64,000 nt of DNA from Algimonas arctica (GTDB lineage Bacteria > Pseudomonadota > Alphaproteobacteria > Caulobacterales > Maricaulaceae): contig NZ_BMZH01000006.1 in NCBI RefSeq assembly GCF_014652695.1, positions 120,588-184,587 of the forward strand. Direction: 5' to 3'. Position 1 is the stretch's first letter; every line of letters starts with the position of its first letter. The translations under genes and the position numbers were made by a program. This document shows, piece by piece, positions 36,330 to 47,381 of this stretch. The notes below the pieces were generated by a model. It was given only the letters and a program-made list of their open reading frames with translations. It did no database searches and was not told the origin of the DNA.

Positions 36330-39300
36330 TCATTCTTGCGCTGACTGGGTGTTTTTGACCGACGTAAGAACCCGTTGTTGCAAACCGTTCGGGTTCAAGC
36401 TGCGCGCAATATTGAACAATTCCCCGTCGACTGTGACGTTGAATTGGAACGGGATGTTATAGAGAACTTCTGGGTTGGCCCCCGTAAATTGGAGGCCAAG
36501 ACTGATCTCTCCGTCGAGCGGACCGTTAATTTCCATAAAGAGCGCATCATAATTGAAGTTTTTGAGGGCTTCGATGGCTTTGGCCGCAAATTCATTAGGG
36601 ATGGCGTCCACGACGTCTTTCCCTTGATAGCGGATAACGCCGCCGTTTTTGACCTCAAGCCGGCCTTTTTCAACCAAAACATCAATCCCGCGCACGACAA
36701 CGGGGATTGTGCCTTCCAAGGCACCGGAAATGCTCAACCTGCCATTCCCCACACCTTTGAGGAAATCACCGACTTCGACCTCGCTGACACGTAAGGTTAT
36801 GCGGTTTTCCGGTGCGCCGTAAATCCATGTGAAGGGATCGAATGAGACTTGCCCCTCGCCAAGCGGGAAAATAGCTCGCGATATTGCGACGCCTTCAGAG
36901 ACGAGCGCATAAGTCACTTCCCCGTTTTGTAGGGGAAAACCGGGGTCAAATGTTTCGATCGTAAGCCGTTGATCAGGCGCTGTGACGACAGGGAAGAGCG
37001 ACGTCAGTTCGACCACCCCCGATAGGCCTGTGATTGGACCGGGCGCTGTTCCGAGCGACATATTGACGATTTCAAATGTTCCGGTCCCTGACGGCGCGGT
37101 ATCTGTGCCGAACAGGACGTGTAGATCAGCATTAATGCCGCCATCAACTTGTGCGACTTTACCGCGAAGAGTGGGGACGAGATCTTGCGGCTGCAGCGCG
37201 CCGGGTTGGAATTGCAATCCGCGTATTTGAATATCTGCGTCGCCCTGACCTTCCATCATACGGAAATTGACATCAATGGGCGTATTGGGCGCGCGCGGTA
37301 ATGATGTTTGCGCCGTGCCTGTAAATTGACCCGCGTCGAAAAGGAGTGTTCCTGACACGGGCAGAACGGGGATGGGAAATGAACTGAGCCCTTGCGTCAA
37401 AACTTTGACGCGTCCGTTTTCGTAATTCAGCGAATATTGCTCCGCCGTGCCTTCCGCCTCAATCGCCATGTCTCGCACAGCATAAGCCGGGGTGGTGAGT
37501 GTGGATGACGGTGTGCTCAGCGCAAAAGTCGTGCGGCCATTATTGGATAATCCGACGTCCAGGTCTCCGCGCGGCAGGACCAAATCAGTCCCGGCGACCG
37601 GGAACGTTTCGGACTGTAAAGCCAAATCGGAAAAGCCGATGGCCCAGTCTTGCGTGTTCAGCCTGATATCGCCTGCCACATCTGCCTTGGCGAATTGTAA
37701 GTCTAAGGCGGCGGCCTCGACTAAATCCGTAGCGGGACGGCGGGCCGTTAGACGGGCATCGATCAGAGCCGTGCGTACGGCGGCACGGTCCGTCCCTGTG
37801 CGATCATATAGGGGTGACGCAGGTTTGAGCTCCCCTTCAAAATCTTCAACAGTCCATTCAGACGTCGTTTCTAGGCGCGCAATTTTCAGCCGCCTATCGG
37901 GGGTAAAATCGACTTTCGTACGGGTGTCTGACAGGTGGGCCGTTAATGTGCCGCCCGCAATTAAGCCTTGCGCATATCCACCCGGTATATCCCCATCATA
38001 GTCGGCTGCGCCGCGCAGGATAAGGCGCGACGGCGCGTTAATCGGCGCGACATAGTCAAACCCAACTGAGAGAGGGCTGAGCCGGGCAGGGCGCTGATTT
38101 TGTGTTTGAGTGCGCCAGTTAGAGCGCGTTTTTAATCGACCTGTCGCGCTCGCAATTCCGTCGATACTCAATCCCGTGGTCGACCGAATGCTCATCCGTA
38201 ACGGGTCGAGGGTCAAAGGAGTAGGGCGTGATAGGGACGCTTGCATCGCGATTACGTAGTCTGCGCGCCCGATTGTATGCTGATAAAGGGGTTCGGCGTA
38301 AACGGGGCTGATAATGGCTTGCGTGCGATTTGTTTTCACTGTCATGGGCCGCAGCAGGTCTAGCCGTCTCTGCGAGTCCGAGATCAGGACAGACAGCGAT
38401 GTGGAGATATCGGATCCGGCCAGAAGGTCACGGATCGGGTCGACGAGACTTGGGGCGAAATTCATCGCGACGGGAACTTCGGACAGGGCACCGGCGAGGC
38501 TGAGTGTGCGCGCCAAGTCTTTGCGGCGTGCCGCGTCAGTCAATGAAACGCCCGTGAGATCAGTCTCTCCGGTTGCCCTGAATTCTGCGCCGTCCCAGCG
38601 TCCATCAATATTCAGGTGTGTGACCTTCCCTATTATTCCCGCACGTGTGTCAAATGATCCGCCTTGGATTTTTGCGGTCCCTGTGACGACGCCTGTGTCT
38701 TTTTGAAGTGTGACGTCCAAAGCCAGCCGCGTGTCGCTTAAGCGTCCTGAGGGTTGAACAAACGTGAGTCGCGTTGAGGGGAGGGAGACGGAATAGGATT
38801 CTGGATGGCCTGTGACGGAAAACGGACCGTCGGCGCTCAGACGCATCTCGTCGCGTGCCAGCGTAAACGGCTCTAGAAGACCATCGACAGTGAACTTGTC
38901 GGGACTTGCAACCTCGGCATCGCCTTTGATCGGGATTTCACCATAAGGTGTTTTCAGCACAATAGAGCCGTCTGTGAGACCAATGCCTCTTGTGGGAAAC
39001 GCCGATGCGCCGCCGCTAGCAGGCGGTCGCCAACCATCTATGATCGCTCCGGTTTCATCGACCGTAATGGTCGCCTCTAACCCGGTGAAATCGAGCCGCT
39101 CAACTTTTCCATGTAACAGGTCGCGCCATTGGTATGCGGCTTGCAGGCGATTAACCGTAAGGAAGGATTGTCCGTCATAGGCAAGGCTAATGTTGCGAAT
39201 GTCGGCAGTCTTCCCATTGGCAGACCGAATTTTAAGATCCGCTTGGATACCGAGGGAGTCGAAATATGTGATCGCTTGGCGTTCGATCAATTCATACCGG

Positions 39301-39425
39301 TTCGACCAAGCCCAGGCAGCAGCCAGGGCAATGGCCAGCAGGACAGTGAATGTAATCCAAGCCATAATTCGCATGACCCACTGGAGTGGGCTGCGCTTGG
39401 TCGTTGATTTGGGCGATAGCCTCAT
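36330..39425 (-). CDS. YdbH-type large envelope protein (AsmA-like superfamily)
   Basis: A 1031-residue protein with an N-terminal membrane anchor (about residues 17-42) and a very long beta-rich periplasmic body. The C-terminal YdbH-like domain (about 780-1000) has GKDVVDAIPNEFAAKAIEAL, FNYDALFMEINGPLDGEISLGLQFTG and FQFNVTVDGELFNIARSLN. YdbH belongs to the group (TamB, YhdP, YdbH) that bridges inner and outer membranes for phospholipid transport in E. coli. It is a monocistronic gene, convergent with the MBL gene. Assignment by C-terminal motifs and architecture. Confidence 0.82.
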   Translation of the reverse strand: MRLSPKSTTKRSPLQWVMRIMAWITFTVLLAIALAAAWAWSNRYELIERQAITYFDSLGIQADLKIRSANGKTADIRNISLAYDGQSFLTVNRLQAAYQWRDLLHGKVERLDFTGLEATITVDETGAIIDGWRPPASGGASAFPTRGIGLTDGSIVLKTPYGEIPIKGDAEVASPDKFTVDGLLEPFTLARDEMRLSADGPFSVTGHPESYSVSLPSTRLTFVQPSGRLSDTRLALDVTLQKDTGVVTGTAKIQGGSFDTRAGIIGKVTHLNIDGRWDGAEFRATGETDLTGVSLTDAARRKDLARTLSLAGALSEVPVAMNFAPSLVDPIRDLLAGSDISTSLSVLISDSQRRLDLLRPMTVKTNRTQAIISPVYAEPLYQHTIGRADYVIAMQASLSRPTPLTLDPLRMSIRSTTGLSIDGIASATGRLKTRSNWRTQTQNQRPARLSPLSVGFDYVAPINAPSRLILRGAADYDGDIPGGYAQGLIAGGTLTAHLSDTRTKVDFTPDRRLKIARLETTSEWTVEDFEGELKPASPLYDRTGTDRAAVRTALIDARLTARRPATDLVEAAALDLQFAKADVAGDIRLNTQDWAIGFSDLALQSETFPVAGTDLVLPRGDLDVGLSNNGRTTFALSTPSSTLTTPAYAVRDMAIEAEGTAEQYSLNYENGRVKVLTQGLSSFPIPVLPVSGTLLFDAGQFTGTAQTSLPRAPNTPIDVNFRMMEGQGDADIQIRGLQFQPGALQPQDLVPTLRGKVAQVDGGINADLHVLFGTDTAPSGTGTFEIVNMSLGTAPGPITGLSGVVELTSLFPVVTAPDQRLTIETFDPGFPLQNGEVTYALVSEGVAISRAIFPLGEGQVSFDPFTWIYGAPENRITLRVSEVEVGDFLKGVGNGRLSISGALEGTIPVVVRGIDVLVEKGRLEVKNGGVIRYQGKDVVDAIPNEFAAKAIEALKNFNYDALFMEINGPLDGEISLGLQFTGANPEVLYNIPFQFNVTVDGELFNIARSLNPNGLQQRVLTSVKNTQSAQE

Positions 39426-39611
39426 GTCACGACGCTTACGCGGGACGGAGCAGCCTCACCATAGAAAAGCTGACTATAAAAAAGCTGTAAGGTGACGGAG
39501 ATGTTTGCGACGGTTAACAATTTACCAACGGGCGGTAGGCACAGTGGGGGCCACGCAGCACCGAATAGAGACATTCGCGCCACTAATGTTGATCAAGGAC
39601 GACCCGATTCA

Positions 39612-40994
39612 ATGAATAATACCTTGAAAAATGCTCTCTCGGTTCGCGCTCGCGCCTATGCCGATTATAGTTCAACCCGTATTCCGGCTCGCAACAAGCT
39701 TAAAGCCCTCGCGGCTGGTGGCGCTTTGGTCCTGATTGCGATGATGGCTTTGCCGCACGGTGCGGCGCCCGAACAATCCGTTGAAGTCGCGGAACTCATT
39801 ACATTGACGCCCGCGCATGATCTGTCCCGCTTTGATATGGCGCTGGCCGATGAATTTGCGGCGCCGATTCGCGTGCAACACGACGTCACACTGAAGCCCG
39901 GTGATAATTTGGGGCCGATGCTGCAACGTGAAGGGATGAGTGGATCTGACGCGCACCGTTTCGTGCAAGCTTTTTCAGAAGAATTTTCACCCCGCCGATT
40001 GCGCGCCGGACAAACCTTTAATCTCCATGTTGAAAACGGCGTTGTTTCCGATGTGACCTTCCGTCCGTCAGCCGAGAAAACGATTTTCGTCTCGCGTAAG
40101 GGGGATGACTGGAGCGCGCGCGGTGTCGCCGCTGAATTCCGGTATGAGACCTTGTCAGTTCGCGCCACCATTGAAAATTCACTCTATGTTGATGCGACAC
40201 GCCTGGGTGCGCCCGACAAAGTTGTCGCGCAATTTGCGAATATTTATGAATATTCGGTCGATTTCCAACGCGATATTCAACCCGGCGATGAATTTGAATT
40301 ATTCTTCGAAGTCGCTCGTGATCATACGGGCAACATCGTAAAAGCGGGCGACCTGCTTTACACCTCCTTTTCTCCGCGCGGAAAAACGATGGATTACTGG
40401 CTGTTTGAAGACAGTGAAGGTCAAGAGAATTTCTACGATGCAAGCGGTCAAACGGCAAAACGGAAATTGCGCGCAACCCCAATTAATGGGGCCCGATTGA
40501 GTTCGTCCTACGGGAGCCGAAAACACCCTATTCTGGGATATCGTAAAATGCATAGTGGTGTCGATTTCGCGGCGCCACGCGGCACCCCGATTTTGGCCGC
40601 CGGGTCCGGCACAATCGAACGGGCCAATCGGTATGGCAGCTTTGGCAATTACGTCCGTATTCGCCATTCTGACGGCTACCAGACAGCGTATGCGCACATG
40701 AAGGGTTTTGCCGGCGGAATAAAATCGGGGGCGCGCGTGCGTCAGGATCAAGTCATTGGCTATGTTGGGACAACAGGCCGATCCACAGGGCCGCATTTGC
40801 ACTATGAAGTCATTCATAATGGCAAGAAAATTAACCCACGCCGTCTGAGCCAACTCTCTGGCAAGCCGCTATCGTCAACACAAATGCCAATCTTTGAGAC
40901 ACGTCGGGATCAAATTGAAGCGATGCGGGCCGGCTCAACGGTTATTGAGCCAGAGCAAGCCATGGCTGTTCTATCGGCTGAAATTCCGGGCTAG
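39612..40994 (+). CDS. M23 family metallopeptidase (murein endopeptidase-like)
   Basis: A 460-residue protein starting MNNTLKNALSVRARAYADY with a hydrophobic anchor at about 32-50. A LysM-like/opacity-associated segment (VTLKPGDNLGPMLQREGMS) precedes the C-terminal M23 domain (about residues 300-410), where HSGVDFAAPRGTPILA, and HLHYEVIHNG carry the zinc ligands and catalytic His. It is predicted to cut peptidoglycan cross-links or act as an amidase activator. The frame is open to 39492, but the start at 39612 places the anchor sensibly. Confidence 0.9.
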   Translation: MNNTLKNALSVRARAYADYSSTRIPARNKLKALAAGGALVLIAMMALPHGAAPEQSVEVAELITLTPAHDLSRFDMALADEFAAPIRVQHDVTLKPGDNLGPMLQREGMSGSDAHRFVQAFSEEFSPRRLRAGQTFNLHVENGVVSDVTFRPSAEKTIFVSRKGDDWSARGVAAEFRYETLSVRATIENSLYVDATRLGAPDKVVAQFANIYEYSVDFQRDIQPGDEFELFFEVARDHTGNIVKAGDLLYTSFSPRGKTMDYWLFEDSEGQENFYDASGQTAKRKLRATPINGARLSSSYGSRKHPILGYRKMHSGVDFAAPRGTPILAAGSGTIERANRYGSFGNYVRIRHSDGYQTAYAHMKGFAGGIKSGARVRQDQVIGYVGTTGRSTGPHLHYEVIHNGKKINPRRLSQLSGKPLSSTQMPIFETRRDQIEAMRAGSTVIEPEQAMAVLSAEIPG

Positions 40995-41196
40995 TCCTTC
41001 GCGGGTGGAAATAATCAGCCTTAGGCAGGGCTGAACTATTTCTTTTACGACAATTGACTGCTTTGCTTATTTGAAATTGCGTGCGAGAAAATTTTATTAA
41101 CCTTCAGGTTGAGTCTACAGATCAATCCGCTTGCGGGTTAAATGTCGTGTGAGTTAGAAGGCAGTAATTCACTTTGCCCCCAAATTGGCTTTAGAC

Positions 41197-42210
41197 ATGA
41201 AAAACCTCATCAATTTCTTTTTCTCTTTTGAAAAACTATTCAAAGAAAAACTTATCGTTCCGTTCTTTTGGCTCGCGCTAATCGTCATGGCGTTGGCTTA
41301 TTCTGCAGAAATACTCGACGCTATTTCGCTGGGCCTTCTAGCGAAGGTCATCGCTTTTGTTGGGATTTTTGCGGAGATCTTGCTGGTCTTAATTACGATC
41401 CGGATTGTGTCCGAAATTTTCGTTGCGATTTTCCGCATAAATGACAATCTTTCGCCGGATGGTGGAAAAGGGGAACTCGCCGATATTGATCCTGTTGGCG
41501 AAGCCCGCAAGGCCGCCGAATTAGCCGCATCAAGAACGCGGGAAATGACCAAGACCGCGACCGATAAAGCGATCTCAGCAACCTCAGCAAAATCAATTGA
41601 AGCATCTAAGACCGCGCACACGAACGAGGTTATGGGCAAGGGCTCAGTCCCAAAGTCAACTGACGAGCCGACACCTGTGAAGGTCTTGGAACCCTCTGCG
41701 ATTGACGGGCAAGCTATCAAGCGGGGTCGGGGCCGTCCAAAGGGGTCGACCAGTAAAGCCAAATCTGCTGCAGCCAAAAGGCCCGCGACGAAGCCTGCGC
41801 CCAAATTAGACCCTGTGACGGGCGAGCCGATCAAACGCGGTCGGGGTCGTCCCAAAGGTTCGACGAATAAAACGAAATCAACTGCGGCTAAACCAGCCCC
41901 TAAGCTTGATCCTGTGACGGGCGAGCCGATTAAACGCGGTCGTGGTCGTCCAAAGGGCTCAACCAATAAAACGAAATCAGCCGCGGCTAAGCCAGCCCCT
42001 AAACTGGACCCTGTCACGGGCGAGCCGCTAATAGCGCGGCGCGGTCGGCCAAAAGGGTCGAAGAATAAAGCGAAGCCTGCGGGAGCTGCCAGCTCGTCAA
42101 CCACTCGCAAGCGAGGGCCGAAGCCCGGGACAAAAGTGAAGCGCGATGCGGACGGTAATTTGCTTAAGAAGGACGGCACTCCGCGCAAAAAGCCCGGTCC
42201 TAAAACTTAA
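41197..42210 (+). CDS. DUF4282-like membrane protein with C-terminal AT-hook repeat tail
   Basis: A 337-residue protein with an N-terminal DUF4282-like part: two hydrophobic helices at about 20-39 and 47-69, with NFFFSFEKLFKEKL before them. A linker rich in Ala, Ser, Thr and Lys (about 95-170) follows. The tail carries four AT-hook-like cores (RGRP or RRGRP) beginning at about residues 175, 213, 246 and 279, the middle two in near-identical 33-residue units. The tail ends in a Lys/Pro-rich KKPGPKT. It could tether DNA to the inner membrane. Start is at ATG 41197; a TTG at 41185 is also possible. A terminator follows. Confidence 0.75.
   Translation: MKNLINFFFSFEKLFKEKLIVPFFWLALIVMALAYSAEILDAISLGLLAKVIAFVGIFAEILLVLITIRIVSEIFVAIFRINDNLSPDGGKGELADIDPVGEARKAAELAASRTREMTKTATDKAISATSAKSIEASKTAHTNEVMGKGSVPKSTDEPTPVKVLEPSAIDGQAIKRGRGRPKGSTSKAKSAAAKRPATKPAPKLDPVTGEPIKRGRGRPKGSTNKTKSTAAKPAPKLDPVTGEPIKRGRGRPKGSTNKTKSAAAKPAPKLDPVTGEPLIARRGRPKGSKNKAKPAGAASSSTTRKRGPKPGTKVKRDADGNLLKKDGTPRKKPGPKT
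41719..42090 (+). repeat. Tandem coding repeats encoding AT-hook units
   Basis: Repeat units begin at about 41719, 41833, 41932 and 42031. The second and third are 99 bases long and nearly identical in protein (KRGRGRPKGSTNKTK then AAKPAPKLDPVTGEP). The first is 114 bases and the fourth diverges. Silent differences in third codon positions show the copies are not brand new. Confidence 0.85.
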
Positions 42211-42247
42211 GATAACTGATCTTCCATCAGATTTATTACGACGATAT

Positions 42248-42274
42248 AACCCGGCCCATAAGGCCGGGTTTTAT
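42248..42274 (+). terminator. Rho-independent terminator
   Basis: AACCCGGCC and GGCCGGGTT form a perfect 9-bp stem with a 5-base loop, followed by TTAT. It ends the DUF4282 gene and lies opposite the 3' end of clpB. Confidence 0.85.
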
Positions 42275-42305
42275 GTGTTTAGTCAGTGCCGGACACTGAA
42301 ACGGG

Positions 42306-44894
42306 TTATTTTCCTGCGAGAGAACTCAGCACACTGACCCGGATTTTTCCACCAGCGGCATCGATCTTGATCGTGTCGCCGTCATGAATGCGTCCGGCCA
42401 ATAATTCCCGCGCCAATTCATCTTGCACTTGTTTTTGAATCACACGTTTGAGCGGTCTGGCACCATAGCTTGGATCATATCCCGCCTGACCTAGATGCTC
42501 TCTTGCGGCATCAGTCAGCTCGATGGTGATCTGTTTGTCGCGCAACCAGCCTTGGAGTCGCTTCATCTGAATGTCGACAATCGCGCCCATATGTTCAGGC
42601 TTGAGCCGCTCGAACAGGAGGATTTCGTCAATCCGGTTCAAGAATTCGGGCCGGAAATGTGCGGCAACATCTGCCATCACACCGACTTTCGCCTTTTGCA
42701 CGAACTCACCGTCAGCAAGATTGAGCAAATGCTGCGCGCCAATATTCGACGTCATGATGATGAGCGTATTGCGGAAATTGACGGTTCGACCCTGACCATC
42801 CGTAAGGCGCCCATCGTCAAGGACTTGCAGGAGGACGTTGAACACGTCTGGATGCGCCTTTTCGATCTCGTCAAACAGGACGACTTGATAAGGTCTGCGG
42901 CGGATCGCTTCGGTCAGTGCGCCACCCTCATCATAACCGACATATCCCGGCGGTGCGCCGATCAAGCGCGAGACGCTGTGTTTCTCCATATATTCAGACA
43001 TATCGATCCGCGTGATCGCTTGGTCATCATCGAAGAGAAACTCAGCCAAGGCTTTCGTCAGCTCTGTTTTCCCGACGCCTGTCGGGCCGAGGAACATGAA
43101 CGACCCAATCGGGCGTTGCGGATCACGTAAGCCAGCTCGGGCGCGCCGCACCGCGTCTGCGACGGCTTTGACGGCAGTTTCTTGTCCGACAACACGTGTG
43201 CCCAACAAGTTTTCCATATCCATCAGCTTGTCACGTTCGCCTTCGAGCATCTTTTCAACCGGAACACCGGTCCAACGTGACACGACAGCCGCAATCGTCT
43301 CAGCAGTCACTGTTTCCGTGTCCATCACATCGACATCCGCGTTTTCAAGCACGTATTCCTGAGCTTCCAGTTTCGGGATGTCGACATGCTGTAAGCGTCC
43401 TGCGGTTTCATAATCGCCTTTGCGAACGGCGTCGGACAATTCAAACCGGGCGTGTTCTAACTGTTCTTTTATGTCGGTGGCGGATGCCAGTTTGCTTTTT
43501 TCGGATTCCCAGGCCGTAGTCATCGTATCGCTTTGCGCAGCCAGTTCTTTAATTTCAGCCGTGCGTTTCTTTAAACGCTCTTTCGACGCGTCGTCCTTCT
43601 CGCGCTTGAGCGCTTCAACTTCGATTCTTAACTGCACGATGCGGCGGTCAATTTCATCCAGCGCTTCCGGCTTACTATCGACCTGCATGCGCAACCGCGA
43701 CGCGGCCTCGTCCATGAGGTCGATGGCTTTGTCCGGCAGGAAACGGTCGGTGATGTAGCGGTCAGAGAGTTTTGCCGCGGCCACGATAGACGCATCAGAA
43801 ATGCGAATGCCGTGGTGAACTTCGTACTTCTCCTTCAGGCCGCGCAAAATCGAAATTGTATCCTCAACCGTGGGCTCAGAGACAAATATGGTGAGGAAGC
43901 GCCGCGCTAGAGCCGCGTCCTTTTCCAAATGTTTTCGATATTCATCCAAAGTGGTCGCGCCGACGCAATGCAGCTCCCCACGGGCTAAGGCGGGCTTGAG
44001 TAAATTCGCCGCGTCCATAGCGCCGTCACTCTTGCCGGCGCCGACAAGCTGGTGAATTTCATCAATGAACAGGATAATTTGACCATTCGAATCTTGAACT
44101 TCTTTGAGCACGGCTTTCAGCCGTTCTTCAAATTCACCGCGATATTTGGCACCGGCAACGAGTGATCCCAGATCAAGCGCGAAGAGGCTTTTGTCGCGGA
44201 TAGACTCGGGCACGTCGCCTGACACGATACGATTGGCCAAACCTTCGGCAATGGCCGTTTTACCGACCCCGGGTTCGCCGATAAGCAGTGGGTTATTCTT
44301 AGACCGGCGCGAAAGCACCTGAATGGTGCGGCGAATTTCTTCGTCGCGACCAATGACGGGATCAAGTTTACCGTCGCGGCTCGCTTGCGTTAGGTCGCGC
44401 GCATATTTCGACAGCGCGTCATATTGGTCTTCGGCCGTATCAGTTGTCACGGGGTCATCCTTTCGCACGGATTTAATAGCGTCGGTCAAGCGTGAGACAT
44501 CAATAGACGCGGTGCCCATGGCTGAGACAAGATCTTTATCGGCGTTTAACGCCGCGGCCAGCAAGAGCCGTTCGACGGTAACGAACGCATCACCTGCTGA
44601 TTTAGCGCTTTTTTCTGCATTGGCGAAAGTTTTGGCCGCCGCTTGGGACAGGGTCAGGCCGGACCCGCCCTGCACTAGGGGTAGGCGGTTTAAGTTCCGC
44701 TCAAGCTGGGTTTGCAAAACATCCGTTCGGCCGCCCGCCATTTGGATCAGTTTTTGCGGCAGACCGCCATCTTCCATCAAGAGCGCGAGCATGATGTGGC
44801 TGGAGGTGAGTTGTTGATTATCGCGCGTAATCGCTTCGGTCTGTGACGACTGAATTACGGCCCGCGCGCGTTGGGTATAGGCTTGAATATCCAA
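42306..44894 (-). CDS. clpB: Chaperone ClpB (protein disaggregase)
   Basis: An 862-residue Hsp100 ATPase that, with DnaK, rescues aggregated proteins. It has the N-terminal Clp_N domain, NBD1 with Walker [15 protein letters not shown] (about residue 206) and Walker [14 protein letters not shown], the coiled-coil M-domain (about 410-520), and NBD2 with [14 protein letters not shown] (about 605) and [15 protein letters not shown]. Length and order are typical. It is a single gene, divergent from lpd with a 235-base spacer. Heat-shock sigma-32 control is expected, but I could not identify a clear promoter. Confidence 0.97.
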   Translation of the reverse strand: MDIQAYTQRARAVIQSSQTEAITRDNQQLTSSHIMLALLMEDGGLPQKLIQMAGGRTDVLQTQLERNLNRLPLVQGGSGLTLSQAAAKTFANAEKSAKSAGDAFVTVERLLLAAALNADKDLVSAMGTASIDVSRLTDAIKSVRKDDPVTTDTAEDQYDALSKYARDLTQASRDGKLDPVIGRDEEIRRTIQVLSRRSKNNPLLIGEPGVGKTAIAEGLANRIVSGDVPESIRDKSLFALDLGSLVAGAKYRGEFEERLKAVLKEVQDSNGQIILFIDEIHQLVGAGKSDGAMDAANLLKPALARGELHCVGATTLDEYRKHLEKDAALARRFLTIFVSEPTVEDTISILRGLKEKYEVHHGIRISDASIVAAAKLSDRYITDRFLPDKAIDLMDEAASRLRMQVDSKPEALDEIDRRIVQLRIEVEALKREKDDASKERLKKRTAEIKELAAQSDTMTTAWESEKSKLASATDIKEQLEHARFELSDAVRKGDYETAGRLQHVDIPKLEAQEYVLENADVDVMDTETVTAETIAAVVSRWTGVPVEKMLEGERDKLMDMENLLGTRVVGQETAVKAVADAVRRARAGLRDPQRPIGSFMFLGPTGVGKTELTKALAEFLFDDDQAITRIDMSEYMEKHSVSRLIGAPPGYVGYDEGGALTEAIRRRPYQVVLFDEIEKAHPDVFNVLLQVLDDGRLTDGQGRTVNFRNTLIIMTSNIGAQHLLNLADGEFVQKAKVGVMADVAAHFRPEFLNRIDEILLFERLKPEHMGAIVDIQMKRLQGWLRDKQITIELTDAAREHLGQAGYDPSYGARPLKRVIQKQVQDELARELLAGRIHDGDTIKIDAAGGKIRVSVLSSLAGK

Positions 44895-45129
44895 AGCGAT
44901 GTCTCCTCATGACATTATGGCTGCCCCGGCTAACGTCGATACCGGGCTTCGTTAGACTTGAGATAGGAATGCGGTCCTAATATAAAAAGGGGTGACGGGG
45001 ATGGATTTGAAACAGACGCAATGTTCTTGCGCTTGTTGCCTGATAGCAACAGACCCACGCCATTGAGTTTGCGCCATAGGCGGCCTAAAGCCTCGCGCAT
45101 TCCTTGAACCCTCCTTCGGAGTTTTTCTC

Positions 45130-46512
45130 ATGGCTGACACATACGATGTCATCATTATCGGCGGCGGCCCTGGCGGCTATAATTGCGCTATTCGCTGCGG
45201 ACAGCTCGGCCTGAAGGTCGCGTGTATCGAGACACATACAAAGCTTGGCGGGACCTGCCTCAATGTCGGATGTATTCCGTCTAAAGCCTTGCTGCACGCC
45301 ACAGAGCTCTACGAGACAGCTGAAAAAGACTTTGAAGCTATGGGCATGAGCGCGACTGTCAAAGTCGATGTGCCCGCCATGATCGCGTCGAAAGATAAGG
45401 TCGTTGAGGGCCTCACAGCGGGCATCGAATATTTGTTCAAGAAAAACAAAGTCGATCACATTCGCGGCTTTGGCAAAATTGTCGGCAAAGGCAAAGTTGA
45501 GGTCGAAGGCAAGACTTACGGCACGAAAAATATCGTCATTGCGACGGGGTCCGAAGTGGCCTCCCTGCCGTTCATCAAGATTGATGAAAAGAAGGTTGTG
45601 TCCTCGACCGGCGCTCTGGAACTAAAATCTGTGCCTAAATCAATGGTCGTTATTGGCGGCGGTGTGATCGGTTTGGAACTGGGGTCTGTTTGGCGTCGTC
45701 TGGGCGCAGAGGTCACAGTGATCGAATATCTGGACCAGATTTTCCCCGGCATGGACACGGAAATTCGCAAGACGTCGGCCCGAATTTTCAAAAAACAGGG
45801 TATGAAGTTTGAACTGGGCCGCAAGGTCACGGCCGTCGACGGGTCTGGCAAGACCGTGAAAATCGAATCTGAGGCTGCCAAGGGCGGGAAAGAAAAATCG
45901 TTTGAAGCGGATGTCGTGCTCGTCGCGATTGGCCGTAAACCGTTCACGGATAATGTAGGCCTAGATACGGTCGGCATTAAAACGACGGATCGCGGCTTTA
46001 TCCCAGTCGATAATTTTAAAGCGGCTGAGGGAGTCTATGCTGTTGGCGATGTCATCGAAGGTCCCATGCTCGCCCATTTAGCCGAAGAAGAAGGCGTGGC
46101 CGTCGCTGAAATCATTGCCGGGCAATCGGGCCATGTGAGCTACGGCATAATTCCGGGTGTGGTCTATACATTCCCAGAAGTGGCGAGTGTCGGGAAAACC
46201 GAAGACGAACTCAAAGACGCGGGCATCCCCTATAAAGTCGGTAAATTCCCGCTCACGGCCAACAGCCGCGCGCGCTGCAATCACGAAACCGATGGCCTCG
46301 CGAAAATTCTGGCTCATGCGGAAACTGACGAAATCCTCGGTGGTCACATCATTGCGCCGGGCGCAGGCGATATGATCCACGAGATTTGTCTCGCGATGGA
46401 ATTCAAGGCGTCGTCAGAAGACGTCGCCCGTACATGTCACGCTCATCCGACCCTCTCCGAAGCTGTCCGTCAGGCCGCTATGGATGTGGAAGGTTGGGCG
46501 ATGCAGTTTTAG
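45130..46512 (+). CDS. lpd: Dihydrolipoyl dehydrogenase
   Basis: A 460-residue E3 flavoprotein that reoxidises lipoamide in 2-oxo-acid dehydrogenase complexes and/or the glycine cleavage system. FAD-binding [12 protein letters not shown] (about residues 11-22), the redox-active disulfide [13 protein letters not shown] (about 41-52), NAD-binding [13 protein letters not shown] (about 178) and the catalytic His-Glu HAHPTLSEA near the C-terminus are all present. No E1/E2 genes are adjacent. The SDR gene starts 18 bases downstream. Confidence 0.96.
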   Translation: MADTYDVIIIGGGPGGYNCAIRCGQLGLKVACIETHTKLGGTCLNVGCIPSKALLHATELYETAEKDFEAMGMSATVKVDVPAMIASKDKVVEGLTAGIEYLFKKNKVDHIRGFGKIVGKGKVEVEGKTYGTKNIVIATGSEVASLPFIKIDEKKVVSSTGALELKSVPKSMVVIGGGVIGLELGSVWRRLGAEVTVIEYLDQIFPGMDTEIRKTSARIFKKQGMKFELGRKVTAVDGSGKTVKIESEAAKGGKEKSFEADVVLVAIGRKPFTDNVGLDTVGIKTTDRGFIPVDNFKAAEGVYAVGDVIEGPMLAHLAEEEGVAVAEIIAGQSGHVSYGIIPGVVYTFPEVASVGKTEDELKDAGIPYKVGKFPLTANSRARCNHETDGLAKILAHAETDEILGGHIIAPGAGDMIHEICLAMEFKASSEDVARTCHAHPTLSEAVRQAAMDVEGWAMQF

Positions 46513-46530
46513 CGAACAGAAAGCCAAATC

Positions 46531-47340
46531 ATGTCATCAGATCGAGTTATGATTGTTACCGGGGCCGCCCGCGGCATCGGCCTTGCGTGCGCACAACGTC
46601 TTGTTGAGGACGGCCACCGCGTTGTCTTGACCGATATGGATACAGATGCGGGATTCCGGGCCGCCAAGGATTTAGCGGCGGATAATGATCGCGCTGTGTT
46701 TATTGAGTCTGATGTCTCGGACCCACTGAAGGTTCATAATCTTGTCGCGGAAACATTATCCTCCTTTGGCCGTATCGATGGGCTCGTGAATAATGCGGGT
46801 ATCGCCATTAAAGGCGGGTCTTTGGACATGTCGATTGAGGATTTTGACCGCAATATTGCTGTGAATTTGCGCGGCCCTTTCCTCGTCAGCCGCGCCGTGG
46901 CGCAGCACATGGTCAAGGAAATTGAAGACCGTGACGATCGCTCGCGTTTGAATACGCGGCCTTATGCCATCGTCAATATGTCCAGTATCAATGATACGGT
47001 CGCGATCCCTGACTATCTCGCCTACACTGTGTCAAAGGGCGGCTTGCGCCAGATGACGCGCGCAATGGCGATTGAGCTCGCGCCTTATGGTATTCGCGTC
47101 AATGCGGTTGGCCCGGGGTCTATTAAGACAGAGATGCTCGCCAAGGTGAACGCTGATCCTGCGGCGATGAACAAGATATTGTCGCGCACCCCGATGGGTC
47201 GCGCTGGACTGCCGGATGAAATCGGCGCGGTGACGGCGTGGCTCTTGTCTGAAGAGAGCAGCTATATCACCGGGCAGTGTATCTATGCCGATGGGGGCCG
47301 GTTGGCGCTAAATTACACCATGCCGCTCGCGGAGGCGTAG
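46531..47340 (+). CDS. SDR family oxidoreductase (3-ketoacyl-ACP reductase-like)
   Basis: A 269-residue classical short-chain dehydrogenase with TGAARGIGLA cofactor motif, NNAG, catalytic Ser in VNMSSIND, and Tyr-x3-Lys in AYTVSKGGL (about residue 166). The C-terminal GQCIYADGGRLALN is typical of FabG-like enzymes. It is close behind lpd and probably co-transcribed. The physiological substrate cannot be assigned. Confidence 0.92.
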   Translation: MSSDRVMIVTGAARGIGLACAQRLVEDGHRVVLTDMDTDAGFRAAKDLAADNDRAVFIESDVSDPLKVHNLVAETLSSFGRIDGLVNNAGIAIKGGSLDMSIEDFDRNIAVNLRGPFLVSRAVAQHMVKEIEDRDDRSRLNTRPYAIVNMSSINDTVAIPDYLAYTVSKGGLRQMTRAMAIELAPYGIRVNAVGPGSIKTEMLAKVNADPAAMNKILSRTPMGRAGLPDEIGAVTAWLLSEESSYITGQCIYADGGRLALNYTMPLAEA

Positions 47341-47381
47341 GCAGCCGCGGATGGCGCGGGTGGCCATCTAACGTTAGTCAT

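Noticed and set aside
41298..42188. Long open frame (296 codons) on the strand opposite the AT-hook gene
   Set aside because: It is the antisense shadow of the repeated AT-hook coding sequence; its Arg/Gly/Pro repeats mirror the sense strand and there is no ribosome-binding site.
44895..45129. Search for a sigma-32 heat-shock promoter before clpB
   Set aside because: A CTTGAG...CCTAATAT-like sequence was noticed, but it faces lpd and the spacing is too short; no convincing match was found toward clpB.
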